Notes: generated from the letters alone by a model not told the origin. Counted from the stretch's first letter, positions 19,393 through 28,497 are shown. The stretch is 64,000 nt of DNA from Leucobacter sp. L43 (GCF_016597785.1 NZ_JAENJG010000002.1:310001-374000), one strand, 5' to 3'. Made by a program: numbers and translations.

Positions 19393-20751
19393 ATGACGCG
19401 TGAACCCGAGGCTGCCTCGCAGCCCCTCGATACGAAGCTGCGCCGCTCGGTCTCCGGCCTGCTCCTCTTCGCCTTCATCCTCGGAGATGTGCTCGGAGCC
19501 GGCATCTACGCACTCATGGGGGTGCTGTCTGCAGAGGTCGGCGGCATGCTGTGGGCACCGCTCCTGCTGGCTCTGCTGCTCGCGCTCCTCACGGCGGGCT
19601 CGTACGCGGAACTCGTCACGAAGTATCCGAAAGCGGGAGGCGCTGCCGTCTTCGCGGAGCGGGCCTTCCAGAAGCCCGTCATCTCATTCCTCGTCGGGTT
19701 CTGCATGCTCGCGGCGGGCGTCACGAGCGCTGCCGGCCTGTCCATCGCCTTCGCAGGGGAGTACCTGCACACGTTCGTGGAACTGCCGACGACGCTCGTC
19801 GCGATCCTGTTCCTGGTCGTCGTGGCCCTGCTCAACGCTCGAGGCATTCGCGAATCCCTCGGCGCCAACCTCGTGATGACGGCGATCGAGGTCAGCGGCC
19901 TCGTCATCGTCATCGTGGTGGTCGGCCTGCTCGTCGGGAACGGCGGAGGCGATCTCTCGCGAGTGGTCGAAGGGCCGGAGGGCGTCGGCACGGCGGCCGC
20001 GGTGCTCGGTGGTGCCATCATCGCGTTCTACTCCTTCGTGGGTTTCGAGACCTCGGCGAACATGATCGAGGAAGTGCGCAACCCGTCTCGAACCTACCCG
20101 AGGGCGCTCTTCGCCTCCCTCGCAGTCGCCGGGATCGTCTATGTGCTCGTCGGGCTCGCGAGCGCGATCGCCCTGCCCGCCGATGAACTCGCCGAGTCGA
20201 GCGGCCCCCTGCTCGACGTAGTGGAAGCCTCCGGCTCGCACGTGCCGTCGTGGGTGTTCAGCGCGATCGCGCTGATCGCCGTAGCGAATGGTGCATTGCT
20301 GACGATGATCATGACGAGCCGACTCGCCTTCGGGATGGCCGAGCAGGGGCTGCTCCCCGCCCAGCTGGGGCGGGTGCTGCCGAAGCGGAAGACGCCGTGG
20401 GTGGCGATCATGGCGACCACCCTCGTCGCGGCGCTGCTCACGCTGGTCGGTGACCTCGCCACGCTTGCGGAGACGGTCGTGCTGCTGCTGCTCTTCGTGT
20501 TCTTGAGCGCCAACGTGTCAGTGCTCGTCCTGCGCCGCGACCGCGTCGAGCATCAGCATTTCCGAGTGTGGACCTTCGTGCCCGTGCTCGGCATCGCCTC
20601 GTGCATCATGCTGATGACGCAGCAGAGCGGAACGGTCTGGCTCTTCGGGGCCGCCCTCGTCGGGGTCGGTGTTGTACTGCACCTGCTCGCACGCTGGAAT
20701 GCACGTCGGAACGCGAGTCGGAGCGACGAAACTCCTGAGGTCAAGGCATGA
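19393..20751 (+). CDS. APC-superfamily amino-acid permease
   Basis: This 452-residue transporter has about 12 TM helices. TM1 has LGDVLGAGIYALMG, the APC unwound-helix signature, and a later segment reads FYSFVGFETSANMIEEVRNPSRTYPRA, the classic substrate-gate region. The substrate is probably an amino acid but cannot be read from sequence. TAGGCT (19381-19386) lies 6 nt before the ATG, suggesting a leaderless promoter. The next gene starts 36 nt downstream. Confidence 0.88.
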   Translation: MTREPEAASQPLDTKLRRSVSGLLLFAFILGDVLGAGIYALMGVLSAEVGGMLWAPLLLALLLALLTAGSYAELVTKYPKAGGAAVFAERAFQKPVISFLVGFCMLAAGVTSAAGLSIAFAGEYLHTFVELPTTLVAILFLVVVALLNARGIRESLGANLVMTAIEVSGLVIVIVVVGLLVGNGGGDLSRVVEGPEGVGTAAAVLGGAIIAFYSFVGFETSANMIEEVRNPSRTYPRALFASLAVAGIVYVLVGLASAIALPADELAESSGPLLDVVEASGSHVPSWVFSAIALIAVANGALLTMIMTSRLAFGMAEQGLLPAQLGRVLPKRKTPWVAIMATTLVAALLTLVGDLATLAETVVLLLLFVFLSANVSVLVLRRDRVEHQHFRVWTFVPVLGIASCIMLMTQQSGTVWLFGAALVGVGVVLHLLARWNARRNASRSDETPEVKA

Positions 20752-20787
20752 TGGGGTGACCGCGAACGCCGATGGAGGGGGCCGAAG

Positions 20788-21462
20788 ATGACGTCGACGA
20801 AGAGCGCGGCTCGCGCCCCAGTCGTATCGGTGGGCCGCAGATTCGCCGTATGCGCCGCCTCCGCGGCAGTGCTGATCGCCGCCGCTGTGATCGGACAACT
20901 GGTGTTCAGTCTGAGTTTCGAACCCGATGAGCCGCTGTTCTTCTTCACGAACTTCTTCAGTTTCTTCACGATCCTGTCGAATGTGCTCGCGGTCATCGTC
21001 CTGACGGCGTCGGCCGTTGTCATATCCCTCGGGAAACGTCCCCCGCTCTGGTTCTGGGCGGTGTTCACGGCGATGTCCACCTACATGGTGACGACGGGGA
21101 TCGTGTACAACGCCTTGTTGCGGGGCGTGTCGCTCGACCAGGAGTCGACTCTCGGATGGTCGAACGAGGTGCTGCACCTCATCGGGCCGCTCTTCGTTGC
21201 AGCGCTGTGGTGGTTCGCGCCAGCGCGCGCGGGGCTCTCTTGGAGGCATCTGCGCCTCGCGGCCGTATTCCCCCTTGCGTGGGGGGTCTACACGGTGCTG
21301 CGCGGCGTCGTCGTCGGCTGGTATCCCTACCCATTCATGAATCCCGCTCAGCCCGGCGGGTACGGCGCCGTACTCGGTTACATGGCTGCCATCGCCGCGG
21401 TGATCATCGGCGTCGACGCGCTGCTCGTCGGGCTGAGCCGCAGGACGCGCGAGCGCGCCTGA
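20788..21462 (+). CDS. Pr6Pr family membrane protein
   Basis: This 224-residue protein has about six TM helices. It matches the Pr6Pr/FAR-17a-like layout: FFTNFFSFFTILSNVLAVI in an early helix, NEVLHLIGPLFVAALWW, and WYPYPFMNPAQPGGYG before the last helix. The function of bacterial members is not established. A GGAGGGGG ribosome-binding site precedes the ATG. Confidence 0.85.
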   Translation: MTSTKSAARAPVVSVGRRFAVCAASAAVLIAAAVIGQLVFSLSFEPDEPLFFFTNFFSFFTILSNVLAVIVLTASAVVISLGKRPPLWFWAVFTAMSTYMVTTGIVYNALLRGVSLDQESTLGWSNEVLHLIGPLFVAALWWFAPARAGLSWRHLRLAAVFPLAWGVYTVLRGVVVGWYPYPFMNPAQPGGYGAVLGYMAAIAAVIIGVDALLVGLSRRTRERA

Positions 21463-21477
21463 AGCTCAGCCCGACGA
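21425..21477. terminator. 14-bp inverted repeat at the convergent Pr6Pr/Mn-catalase ends
   Basis: The arms are 21425-21438 and 21464-21477, a perfect 14-bp match. The left arm lies inside the last codons of the Pr6Pr gene. There is no U-tract. It probably acts as a terminator in both directions. Confidence 0.6.
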
Positions 21478-21485
21478 CGGAGCAG

Positions 21486-22367
21486 TTACTCCTTCCTCAG
21501 GACATCCTGAGCCCGGCCGGCGATCTTCTCGGCCAGGTTCGGCACGTCGGTCGTGCCGTAGAAGCGCGCGTCCGGGTGCGTGGGCGGCGGCATCGGCACT
21601 CCGGCCTCCGGGGCCTCGTGGTAGCTGAACTCGCCGAGTCCATCGGGAGTCGGTCCCGATGCCCAGCTGCCCTCGCTCGCGGCCGCTCCGTCGGAGAAGT
21701 TGATGTACTGGTACGACACGTCGCGCTCCTCCTTGCTGATCGGGAAGTTGCTCGGAACCGGAAGCGATTCGACGCCCTCTTCCTGCAGTTCCGCGGCTGC
21801 CGCGAGCCACTGATTCTGGTGCATGGTGTCGCGGGCGAGCAGGAAGCCGAGCAGATCGCGCACTCCGTGGTCGTCGGTCATGTGGTAGAGCCGCGCGACC
21901 TGCACGCGCCCCTGCATCTCGGCGTTCGCATTGGCCTGGAAATCGGCGAGCAGGTTGCCGCTGCTCGTGATGAAACTGCCCTGCCACGGATTCCCGTTGC
22001 TGTCGACCGGGCGCGCGCCTGCACCGGCGACGATGCCCTGCTGCACGTCGGTGCCGCCGATGATCGCGGCCACGGTCGGATCGCTCTGCACCGCCTCATC
22101 CGTGATGCCGAGCGGCGACTTCTCGAGGAGCTGCGCGATCATCACGGCGAGCATCTCGACGTGTCCCATCTCCTCCGCGCCGATGCCGAAGACCAGGTCG
22201 CGGTACTTCCCCGGGATGTGCATGTTCCATGCCTGGAATTGATACTGCAGAGCGACCGTGATCTCGCCGTACTGCCCGCCGAGCACCTCCTGCAGCTTGC
22301 GTGCGTACACCGCGTCCGGCTTGTCCGGGCTGGCCTTGTGCTGGAGTTCCTGCCGGTGAAAATACAT
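21486..22367 (-). CDS. Manganese (non-haem) catalase
   Basis: It destroys hydrogen peroxide with a dimanganese centre. The 293-residue protein has the ferritin-like ligand motifs: a GGQYGEITVALQYQFQAW helix, then GIGAEEMGHVEML, and LARDTMHQNQWLAA later. The C-terminal YQYINFSDG and FYGTTDVP segments are typical of the family. The MYFHRQELQ start at 22367 has a GGAGAGGA ribosome-binding site upstream. Confidence 0.93.
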   Translation of the reverse strand: MYFHRQELQHKASPDKPDAVYARKLQEVLGGQYGEITVALQYQFQAWNMHIPGKYRDLVFGIGAEEMGHVEMLAVMIAQLLEKSPLGITDEAVQSDPTVAAIIGGTDVQQGIVAGAGARPVDSNGNPWQGSFITSSGNLLADFQANANAEMQGRVQVARLYHMTDDHGVRDLLGFLLARDTMHQNQWLAAAAELQEEGVESLPVPSNFPISKEERDVSYQYINFSDGAAASEGSWASGPTPDGLGEFSYHEAPEAGVPMPPPTHPDARFYGTTDVPNLAEKIAGRAQDVLRKE

Positions 22368-22506
22368 CGTCCGTTTCCTCTCCGTCGCCGGTCGGAGGGC
22401 CGCGGCTCGGCTCTGCTGCGACCGACGATGCCACCCAGCCCACACCGGATGCGGCGTGATCACGACGGGGTTGCAATCGGGAGAAGCGTGACGTAAACGC
22501 GGGGGC

Positions 22507-23442
22507 TCAGGGCGAGACGTCGAAAGCGTGCAGCCGGAGATCGTCGCTCAGTCGCGCACTCGCCAGATGACCGCGGACGCTCGTCCCTTGTTCGTCGAGC
22601 GGTGGGCTGAAGACTGCGGCGCCGAGGGCGCCGGGAGCCGAGAGCACGATGGCGCCCGAGACGCTCGACTTCGCCGGAACACCCACTTCGCGCATCCAGC
22701 GCCCGGAACCGTCGTACACGCCGCACGTCGCCATGACGGAGATGACGTCGCGCGCGACCTCTCGGGAGATGACGCGTTCGCCGGTGCACGGATTGACGCC
22801 TCCCGCTGCGAGTGTCGCTCCCATGACCGCGAGGGCTTCTGCGTCGACGAGCGTGGCGCACGCGCGGGCGTACACGGTGATCGCATCGTCCGCTTCGACA
22901 CGCAGCGTCCCCTCCGAGCGCATGAGATGCGCCAGGGCGAGATTGCGGTCCCCGAGTCGCTGCTCCGCCTCGGCGATCTCCTCGTCGACGCGCAGCGACC
23001 GCCCCGCGAAGGCCGAGAGCCCCGCGGCAATGCGCTCGGCGCGGGCAGCGGCATCGTCGCCGTCGACGATCGAGCTCGTGAGGAGCGCGCCGGCGTTCAC
23101 CATCGGATTCGGCGGCCGGCCGGTGCCGCTCTCGAGTTTGATCGCATCGAAGGCCTCACCCGTCGGCTCGATGCCCACCCGCTCAAGGGCGGCGCGATTC
23201 GTGTCGTGCAGCGCCAGCGCGAACACGAACGGTTTCACCGCCGACTGGATGCTGAACACCACGTCGGACTGCGCGCTCGAGCGAAGGTCGCCGTCCAGGG
23301 TGACCAGGGCGACGCCGCAGAGCCCGGGGTCGGCTTCGGCGAGCTGGGGGATGCTCTCGGTCACGGCACCGCCCCGATGGGGAAGCATCTGCTCGCGCAG
23401 TGCGTCGAGGTCGTAGCTGCGGGCGTCCGGGGCTCGGTTCAT
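22507..23442 (-). CDS. glsA: Glutaminase
   Basis: It hydrolyses glutamine to glutamate and ammonia. The 311-residue protein has the serine-hydrolase-like site FSIQSAVKPFVFALAL (SxxK), NPMVNAGALLTSS, MRSEGTLR and the C-terminal CGVYDGSGRWMREVGVPAKSSVSG that closes the active site. Length and motifs match bacterial GlsA. The chosen ATG at 23442 starts MNRAPDARSYDL; the longer open frame upstream does not resemble the family. Confidence 0.93.
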   Translation of the reverse strand: MNRAPDARSYDLDALREQMLPHRGGAVTESIPQLAEADPGLCGVALVTLDGDLRSSAQSDVVFSIQSAVKPFVFALALHDTNRAALERVGIEPTGEAFDAIKLESGTGRPPNPMVNAGALLTSSIVDGDDAAARAERIAAGLSAFAGRSLRVDEEIAEAEQRLGDRNLALAHLMRSEGTLRVEADDAITVYARACATLVDAEALAVMGATLAAGGVNPCTGERVISREVARDVISVMATCGVYDGSGRWMREVGVPAKSSVSGAIVLSAPGALGAAVFSPPLDEQGTSVRGHLASARLSDDLRLHAFDVSP

Positions 23443-23532
23443 TCCTCTAGCTTGCGGGAGAGCCGGGCTCCGGAGGCTCGATCGTGCGGCGCGGCGTTGA
23501 AGCCGGTCACGGCGCCGGCGCCTGCATGCAGA

Positions 23533-23571
23533 AGCGTCGCTCCTCCCAGGAGAATCAGGAGGAGCGACGCT
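23533..23571 (-). terminator. 14-bp perfect hairpin downstream of the DUF7882 pair
   Basis: The arms are 23533-23546 and 23558-23571 with an 11-nt loop. It lies 20 nt past the stop of the minus-strand DUF7882 gene and before the glutaminase gene. The U-tract is weak. Confidence 0.6.
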
Positions 23572-23590
23572 CCGGTGATGTGCGACCGCG

Positions 23591-23920
23591 TCAGAGCAGA
23601 TCAGGATTCTTCTTGACGAACTTCTCCGCTTCTTCCTCCGTGATCGCGATGAGACCGCGCGGTGTATGCGCGAGCGAGTTGAGCGCCCGCACCCACGCTT
23701 TGCTGAGTTCCGGCTCGCGGCTCCCTGAGAAATGGAAACCGATCGAGACGTACGGCGACAACCAGACCGACAAGCGCCCATCGCCCTGGTCGTGCGGCTT
23801 GTGCCAGCTGAGGAAGAAGCACTCCTGCTTCTTCAGTTTCTGCCCGATGACGAACTGCAGGTGGGCCAGCAGTCGATCCTCGAACTCGTATTCCCGTTCC
23901 CCGTGTTTCAAATACCCCAT
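23591..23920 (-). CDS. DUF7882 family protein, copy A
   Basis: This 109-residue protein belongs to a family common in Microbacteriaceae (DUF7882; some entries carry a mistaken DNA-ligase label). Hallmarks are YEFEDRLLAHLQFVIGQKL, FFLSWHK, GDGRLSVWLSP and FSGSREPELSKAWVRAL. It has no signal peptide or TM segment and is probably cytosolic; function is unknown. It lies directly downstream of its paralogue (copy B). A frameshifted relative is at 47830-48158. Confidence 0.75.
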   Translation of the reverse strand: MGYLKHGEREYEFEDRLLAHLQFVIGQKLKKQECFFLSWHKPHDQGDGRLSVWLSPYVSIGFHFSGSREPELSKAWVRALNSLAHTPRGLIAITEEEAEKFVKKNPDLL

Positions 23921-24004
23921 GATCAGCAGTTTGCCAGTGGAAACAATTCACGGCAGGGCTGTCTTTGCGGCGTTGAATGTGGTACCCCGGTTCGGTCGAG
24001 CCGG

Positions 24005-24364
24005 CTACTTCACGGGTTCTGCGCGGAGGTTTCCGGGATAGCTGTTTCCAGTGGCTTCGGCGACGGCCAGGGTGCCGTCCTCTTTCGTCACGATCAACCC
24101 AGTCGTCGAACTCGCCGATTCCCCGAGTCGCTGCAACCACTCTTTATTGATCTCCGGTACACGGCTCCCCAGGAACTTGAACGTGAGCGTCGTCTGGGGC
24201 GAGACCCAGATCGCCGTGCGACCGTCGCCCACGCTCATGCTGTCCTTCCACGACATCAAGAACGCCTCGTCGCGCATCAGCTTCTGCACGATGATGATCT
24301 GGAGGTGCGCGAGCAGTCGGTCCTCGAAGTGGGTGGTGAGGCCGTCGTATCGAATGAATCCCAT
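24005..24364 (-). CDS. DUF7882 family protein, copy B
   Basis: This 119-residue paralogue of copy A shares THFEDRLLAHLQIIIVQKL, FLMSWKD, GDGRTAIWVSP and FLGSRVPEINKEWLQRL. The C-terminal 20 residues are unlike copy A. An AAAGGA lies upstream of the ATG. It is the first gene of the tandem pair. A 3'-truncated relative is at 48250-48399. Confidence 0.75.
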   Translation of the reverse strand: MGFIRYDGLTTHFEDRLLAHLQIIIVQKLMRDEAFLMSWKDSMSVGDGRTAIWVSPQTTLTFKFLGSRVPEINKEWLQRLGESASSTTGLIVTKEDGTLAVAEATGNSYPGNLRAEPVK

Positions 24365-24464
24365 GAGCTTCTGATCCTTTCATTCCGCGACATTCGAGTG
24401 GTCGCGGGGAAGCTCGTCAAGTGTCTCAGGAAATCTGGTGCACGAAGAGCCGCGGAAGAGAAGA

Positions 24465-25118
24465 TTACCGCTTCTCGTCCGACGTCGCGCGCGTCTGGGA
24501 TCGCTCGAGTGCTCCACCGGTTCGATGAGGCGGCGGAAGGGCGAGCTCGTCGAGATGATGCGTGACCGTGTCGAGGGCATGCTGCGGCGCTTCCGCATCT
24601 CCGTCCCAGAGCCCGAGCATCGCGACTCCGTCGAGGAGTGCCCGCAATCGCCGCGCTTCGAACGCGGCGTCGCGATGAGCGTGGAACAAGCGCGCATCGA
24701 CGAGGATCCCGATGGCGGCGACGCACGCGCGGTCGACCGCGGCGCTGAGCCGTTGCGCCGCGGGACGCAGCGCCTGGTCGGTGAGCGCGAGCACGCCGAG
24801 TTGCACCTGCGCGACGAACTCGAGGCGGCGCACTCCGTCCAGGGGGAGGAGCTGCGCGAGCAGCGCCTCCGCGAGCTCACGGCCCGAGAGGTCGAGGGCG
24901 GCGATTCTGGCCGTCGCGCGCTCCTCGATCAGTTCGAAGCAGTACTCGCGGAGGTCTTGCTGCGTCGGGAAGATCCTGCGCAGCGACGCGGGTGCGAGTC
25001 CGGTTTCGGCGGCGACTCCTCGTACTGAGAGGCTCGCGAGACCGTCGCGCTCGAGGATTCGCAGTGCAGCTCCGGCGATCTCCGCGGTACGCGCCTCAGT
25101 GTCGATTCTGCGGGGCAT
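24465..25118 (-). CDS. TetR-family transcriptional regulator
   Basis: This is a 217-residue regulator. The N-terminal HTH covers about residues 10-55, with LSVRGVAAETGLAPASLRRIFPTQQDL as helix-turn-helix and helix 4 (quoted in parts: LSVRGVAAETGL, APASLRRIF). The rest is a helical ligand domain. Its start overlaps the end of the upstream membrane-protein gene by 23 nt, so the two are one operon. The 32-bp palindrome at 25698-25729, ahead of the operon, is the likely operator, giving autoregulation. Confidence 0.9.
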   Translation of the reverse strand: MPRRIDTEARTAEIAGAALRILERDGLASLSVRGVAAETGLAPASLRRIFPTQQDLREYCFELIEERATARIAALDLSGRELAEALLAQLLPLDGVRRLEFVAQVQLGVLALTDQALRPAAQRLSAAVDRACVAAIGILVDARLFHAHRDAAFEARRLRALLDGVAMLGLWDGDAEAPQHALDTVTHHLDELALPPPHRTGGALERSQTRATSDEKR

Positions 25119-25671
25119 GGGTGTCAGCGTAGTGCGGTGGCAGCGTTGCGGGCGCTTTCGGCCAGAACGTGTAGCTCACCGCCCACACGAGATCGATCGC
25201 GAAGATGATGCCGAGGATGCTGAAATACCCGGAGAGCGCCTCGGTGCGTCGAGGGTCGTCGACGAGCGCGATGATCGCTCCGAGGATCACGGCGGCGACG
25301 GTCACGGCTGCGGCGGTCGTCAGCACGTCTCTCCAGCATTTGAGCGTGTAACGCAGCCCGCTCAGCTTCTCGGGGGGCGGGCCGCCGGCGAACCGGTGCT
25401 TGAATCGCGCGTCGGCCCAGACGACCATGCGCTTGCCGTAAGCGACCGAGATGCCGATGTAGATCGCTGCGAGCCCGTGCTGCCACGAGGCGGTGCCCCC
25501 GCCGAGGAGGTCGAAAGTGACCAGGGCGAGCAGGATCACGTCGATGACAGGAGCGACGATCAGCAACGCCGCACCGAGCCCCGGGCGGCGGAAGAGATAG
25601 CGTGCCGAGAGACCGGCGATGATCGCCAGCCAGAAAGCGACCTCGCAGATCACGATCGCGATCAGGATCAT
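25096..25671 (-). CDS. Integral membrane protein in a TetR operon
   Basis: This is a 191-residue membrane protein with about five TM segments: residues 1-20, 32-50, 60-78 (interrupted), 105-128 and 140-165. ATG at 25671 is preceded by GGAGGAG. The frame stays open to a TTG inside the palindrome, which I reject as a start. I do not recognise a family with confidence. Co-transcription with a TetR regulator suggests an inducible membrane function such as efflux or stress response, but it lacks a known transporter signature. Confidence 0.7.
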   Translation of the reverse strand: MILIAIVICEVAFWLAIIAGLSARYLFRRPGLGAALLIVAPVIDVILLALVTFDLLGGGTASWQHGLAAIYIGISVAYGKRMVVWADARFKHRFAGGPPPEKLSGLRYTLKCWRDVLTTAAAVTVAAVILGAIIALVDDPRRTEALSGYFSILGIIFAIDLVWAVSYTFWPKAPATLPPHYADTHAPQNRH

Positions 25672-25697
25672 TCGTCTCCTCCATCTGTAGCGCTGTT

Positions 25698-25729
25698 CTT
25701 TGTTTGAGTACAACTGTACTCAAACAAAG
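25698..25729. promoter_or_regulatory. 32-bp perfect palindrome, probable TetR operator
   Basis: Two 15-bp arms (25698-25712 and 25715-25729) are perfectly inverted around a 2-bp centre; each contains the core TTTGAGTACA. It lies 27 bp upstream of the membrane protein-TetR operon. Length and symmetry fit a TetR dimer-pair operator. Confidence 0.8.
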
Positions 25730-25841
25730 GCCATCGCGTCGGGCCCTATCGCAGGTGCTGAGAAACGGTCTGCGCGGCAGGCGCAGCATGCACAGGGGAA
25801 GGCGCTCGAGGAGACCATTGCGAGGCGCCTCTCCGGCAGCT

Positions 25842-26270
25842 ATGAATGAGCGCATGAACGACATGCACCTGCTCACATTGGCGAGCCTCACCGACCTCGT
25901 GCGTTCGCACCCGGGCCTGCACGTGCGCTACTCGGAAGGACCGGAGCATGACGCAGCGCAGCGCAGCATCGACACCGAGAGCGGGCTCGAACTCCCCGGC
26001 CTCTCAGTGAACCCGCTCGATGCCGAGCAGTGGTGGACCCGGCCCCTGGAGGACTGGCTGTCGAGGCAGCTCTGTCAGTACAGCCACCTCGCCGAGAAGA
26101 ACCCCGACCGCTACGCCTGGATTCTGCGCGGAACCCACGTAGGGCGAGGCCCTGACTGCGAGCCGTTGCTCCGCGACGTTCACGCGGTCGCCACCCTCGA
26201 CGACGAGCTCATCAGAGAAGCTCACGCCCACTACCGCACCCGTTTCGATGCGGGGCGCGGTCCGGAGTGA
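25842..26270 (+). CDS. DUF6098 family protein
   Basis: This is a soluble protein of about 142 residues. It has the family core LPGLSVNPLDAEQWWTRPLEDWLSRQL followed by CQYSHLAEKNPDRYAWIL (named here in shorter parts: LPGLSVNPLD, WWTRPLEDWL). Function is unknown. ATGs occur at 25842, 25854 and 25863; the best start is unclear. It is divergent from the TetR operon and could share its operator. Confidence 0.7.
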   Translation: MNERMNDMHLLTLASLTDLVRSHPGLHVRYSEGPEHDAAQRSIDTESGLELPGLSVNPLDAEQWWTRPLEDWLSRQLCQYSHLAEKNPDRYAWILRGTHVGRGPDCEPLLRDVHAVATLDDELIREAHAHYRTRFDAGRGPE

Positions 26271-26342
26271 GGGCCGGTCGCACTGGCCCGGCATCGGCGG
26301 CGTCTGCGCACCATCGCTTCGATGATCTGAGAGAATCGATGC

Positions 26343-26966
26343 ATGTCGTCGACTCGCTCCCGCATCGCCGCGCGCGGCGTCGCAGCGGCGGCGGTGTCGA
26401 CCTTCGTCGCCCTGCTCTCCCACGTCGTCGGCGGTGGTGCCGTGCCTGGCGCGATGGGAATCCTCGCGCCGCTCGTGCTCTCCACGTTGGTCTGCGTCGC
26501 ACTCGCGGGGCGCACGCTCTCCCTCCCTCGTCTCTCGGTTTCAGTCGCCGCGAGCCAATTCCTGTTCCACGCACTGTTCGTGCTGGGCGCATCGCGGACG
26601 AGTGAGACGACGACGAATGCTCTGCCGCATCACGCCCACGGCTTGACCGGCTCCGCCGCTGCACCCGTGATGCCCAGCGCTCATCTGGCGCACGCGGGCA
26701 CGAGCATGTGGATCGCGCACGTGTGCGCTGGAGCGCTCACGGTGGCAGCGTTGTACTGCGCGGAGTCGGTGCTCGCGTCGATGGCGGTGCTCACCCGTCT
26801 GATCGTGTCGCGACTGCTTCCCGTAGCTCCCGCCACCGGCAGCCGAATCTCCGCAGCTCCGTCGCTTGCCGTCGTTCCGGACATCGCGTCGACGCTGCTT
26901 CCGCTCGGCGTGTACCCCTCGGTGACCGCCCGTCGTGGCCCACCCGTTCCCGTGCTGTTCCGCTGA
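26343..26966 (+). CDS. Membrane protein with His-rich loop, upstream of copper genes
   Basis: This 207-residue protein has four likely TM segments (about 10-28, 36-54, 62-80, 118-140). Between TM3 and TM4 an external loop is rich in histidine (HHAHG, AHLAHAG). The C-terminal third is hydrophilic. No family is recognised. The His-rich loop and the position 248 nt before copC suggest metal binding at the membrane; this is inference. GAGAAT (26331-26336) lies 6 nt before the ATG, a possible leaderless promoter. The 26967-27214 gap shows no clear feature. Confidence 0.6.
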   Translation: MSSTRSRIAARGVAAAAVSTFVALLSHVVGGGAVPGAMGILAPLVLSTLVCVALAGRTLSLPRLSVSVAASQFLFHALFVLGASRTSETTTNALPHHAHGLTGSAAAPVMPSAHLAHAGTSMWIAHVCAGALTVAALYCAESVLASMAVLTRLIVSRLLPVAPATGSRISAAPSLAVVPDIASTLLPLGVYPSVTARRGPPVPVLFR

Positions 26967-27214
26967 TCCACTCCGCCGACGCTCCGCCGCTGTGCTTCGC
27001 GCGCCTCATCGCTGCGCTGGGAGACCGCAGCCGCAGCGAATCGGGGAGTACCGTGCACCCGGAATCGTCGCGTCCGCCGCTGTGACGGCTCGCCTTCGAA
27101 CGAACCGGTGCACGCGTTCCTGAACGCGCTGCTGTCTCAGACCGCACCATCGTGCGGTCGAGAACGGTGCCGCCTTCTTCGATGACCCCTGCCATCACCC
27201 GATGAGGCTCAGCC

Positions 27215-27913
27215 ATGACCCCTACACCGTCCACTCGCCTGCCGACCACCCCGGCCCGTTCACCCCGCCGAATGCTCACGCGCCTCACGACGCTGGCGTT
27301 CGCAGCGCTGGTGATGATGCTGGGGAGTGCGAACCCCGCGTTCGCGCACGACCAATTGCTCTCCAGCGAGCCCGCCCAAGCAGCCGTGCTCGCTTCGTCC
27401 CCCGCGCAGGTCGCGCTCGAGTTCTCGGACAACGTTCTGACCGTCGGCGCCGTCATTCTGGTCGTCGATCAGGGCGGCAAGGATTGGGCGGGCGGTGCGC
27501 CGACGTTGGATGGGCCCATGGTGAGCGTGCCGATCGACGGCTCGCTCCCCGACGGCGCGTACGAAGCGCGCTGGCGAGTGGTGTCTTCCGACGGGCACCC
27601 GATCAGCGGCATCGTTCCGTTCACCGTCGGCGATGCGAAGACGGCGGAACAGACGCAGCCGGAAGAGCTTGACTCGCTCGATGCGCGCGAACCTGCGCTT
27701 CCAGCCGGCTCGGATGCGTCGGCGTCGACGAGTCTTCCGAACGAGGCATCCGAACCATCGGACTTCGGGCGGACCATCGCAATCGGAGCGGCGGGAGCCG
27801 CAAGCGCGCTGCTCGTCTTCATCGTCTGGTCACTCAGGAAACGCGGCAAGAACACTCCGTCGGATCCGTCCTCGCGACGATCCGAATCTGCAGAAACACA
27901 TGAAGCACTGTGA
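27215..27913 (+). CDS. copC: CopC-domain copper resistance protein with C-terminal TM anchor
   Basis: This is a 232-residue exported protein. The signal peptide ends AFA/H, so the mature protein begins with H45, the N-terminal copper ligand of CopC. The second ligand is H128 in SSDGHPISG. The domain covers about 45-140. A disordered Glu/Ser/Asp-rich linker leads to one TM helix (about 190-208) and a basic tail, so it is anchored outside the cell. A GAGG site precedes the ATG. It starts the copC-PCuAC-DyP operon. Confidence 0.93.
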   Translation: MTPTPSTRLPTTPARSPRRMLTRLTTLAFAALVMMLGSANPAFAHDQLLSSEPAQAAVLASSPAQVALEFSDNVLTVGAVILVVDQGGKDWAGGAPTLDGPMVSVPIDGSLPDGAYEARWRVVSSDGHPISGIVPFTVGDAKTAEQTQPEELDSLDAREPALPAGSDASASTSLPNEASEPSDFGRTIAIGAAGAASALLVFIVWSLRKRGKNTPSDPSSRRSESAETHEAL

Positions 27914-27924
27914 AAGGCACTCGT

Positions 27925-28497
27925 ATGTATACACGCACCACTCAGAACTCTCTTCTCGCACTCACTGCCGTCGCGCTCGTCGCGCTCACGGGGTGCAGTA
28001 CCGCCGCATCCAACGCTCCAGAGACCTCGGCTCCTGCGGCCGGCGAGGCCGTCGTCATGGAGGACGGCTGGGTCAAAGCCGCCGATAGCGGCATGTCGGC
28101 CGCGTTCGGCGAGCTGGAGAACACCGGCTCCGATGACGTCACCGTCGTTTCGGCGAGCACGGAAGCCTCGAGCGCTCTCGAACTGCACGAAACCATCGAG
28201 AACGAGGCCGGAGAGATGATCATGCGCGAGAAGACCGACGGCTTCACCATCGAAGCAGGTGACAGCCTGTCGCTCGAACCCGGCGGCAACCATCTGATGC
28301 TCATGGATCTCACCGACCCCATCGCGGCCGGAGACGAGATCACGTTCACGCTCACCTTCTCCGACGAGTCGACGTACGAGTTCACCGTTCCGGCGAAGGA
28401 CTACGCGGGCGCCAACGAGAACTACGAGGGCGACGATGCGGACGAGCACGACATGGAGATGAGCGGGGACATGGAGATGGGCGGACACTCGGAATGA
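27925..28497 (+). CDS. PCu(A)C copper chaperone lipoprotein
   Basis: This is a 190-residue lipoprotein with lipobox ALTGC (C24). The periplasmic PCu(A)C domain binds Cu(I) through H88, M98 and the HLM pair H123/M125, matching the family motif H-M-HxM. The tail (about 165-190) is rich in Met, His, Asp and Glu (DMEMSG, GGHSE) and may hold extra copper. In Streptomyces the homologue passes copper toward cuproenzyme assembly. GTG 27910 overlaps copC, but AAAGG supports ATG 27925. Confidence 0.92.
   Translation: MYTRTTQNSLLALTAVALVALTGCSTAASNAPETSAPAAGEAVVMEDGWVKAADSGMSAAFGELENTGSDDVTVVSASTEASSALELHETIENEAGEMIMREKTDGFTIEAGDSLSLEPGGNHLMLMDLTDPIAAGDEITFTLTFSDESTYEFTVPAKDYAGANENYEGDDADEHDMEMSGDMEMGGHSE

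Noticed and set aside
25672-25713. TTG start of the membrane protein inside the 32-bp palindrome
   Set aside because: ATG at 25671 has a strong GGAGGAG site; the extension is poorly conserved-looking and lies in the operator.
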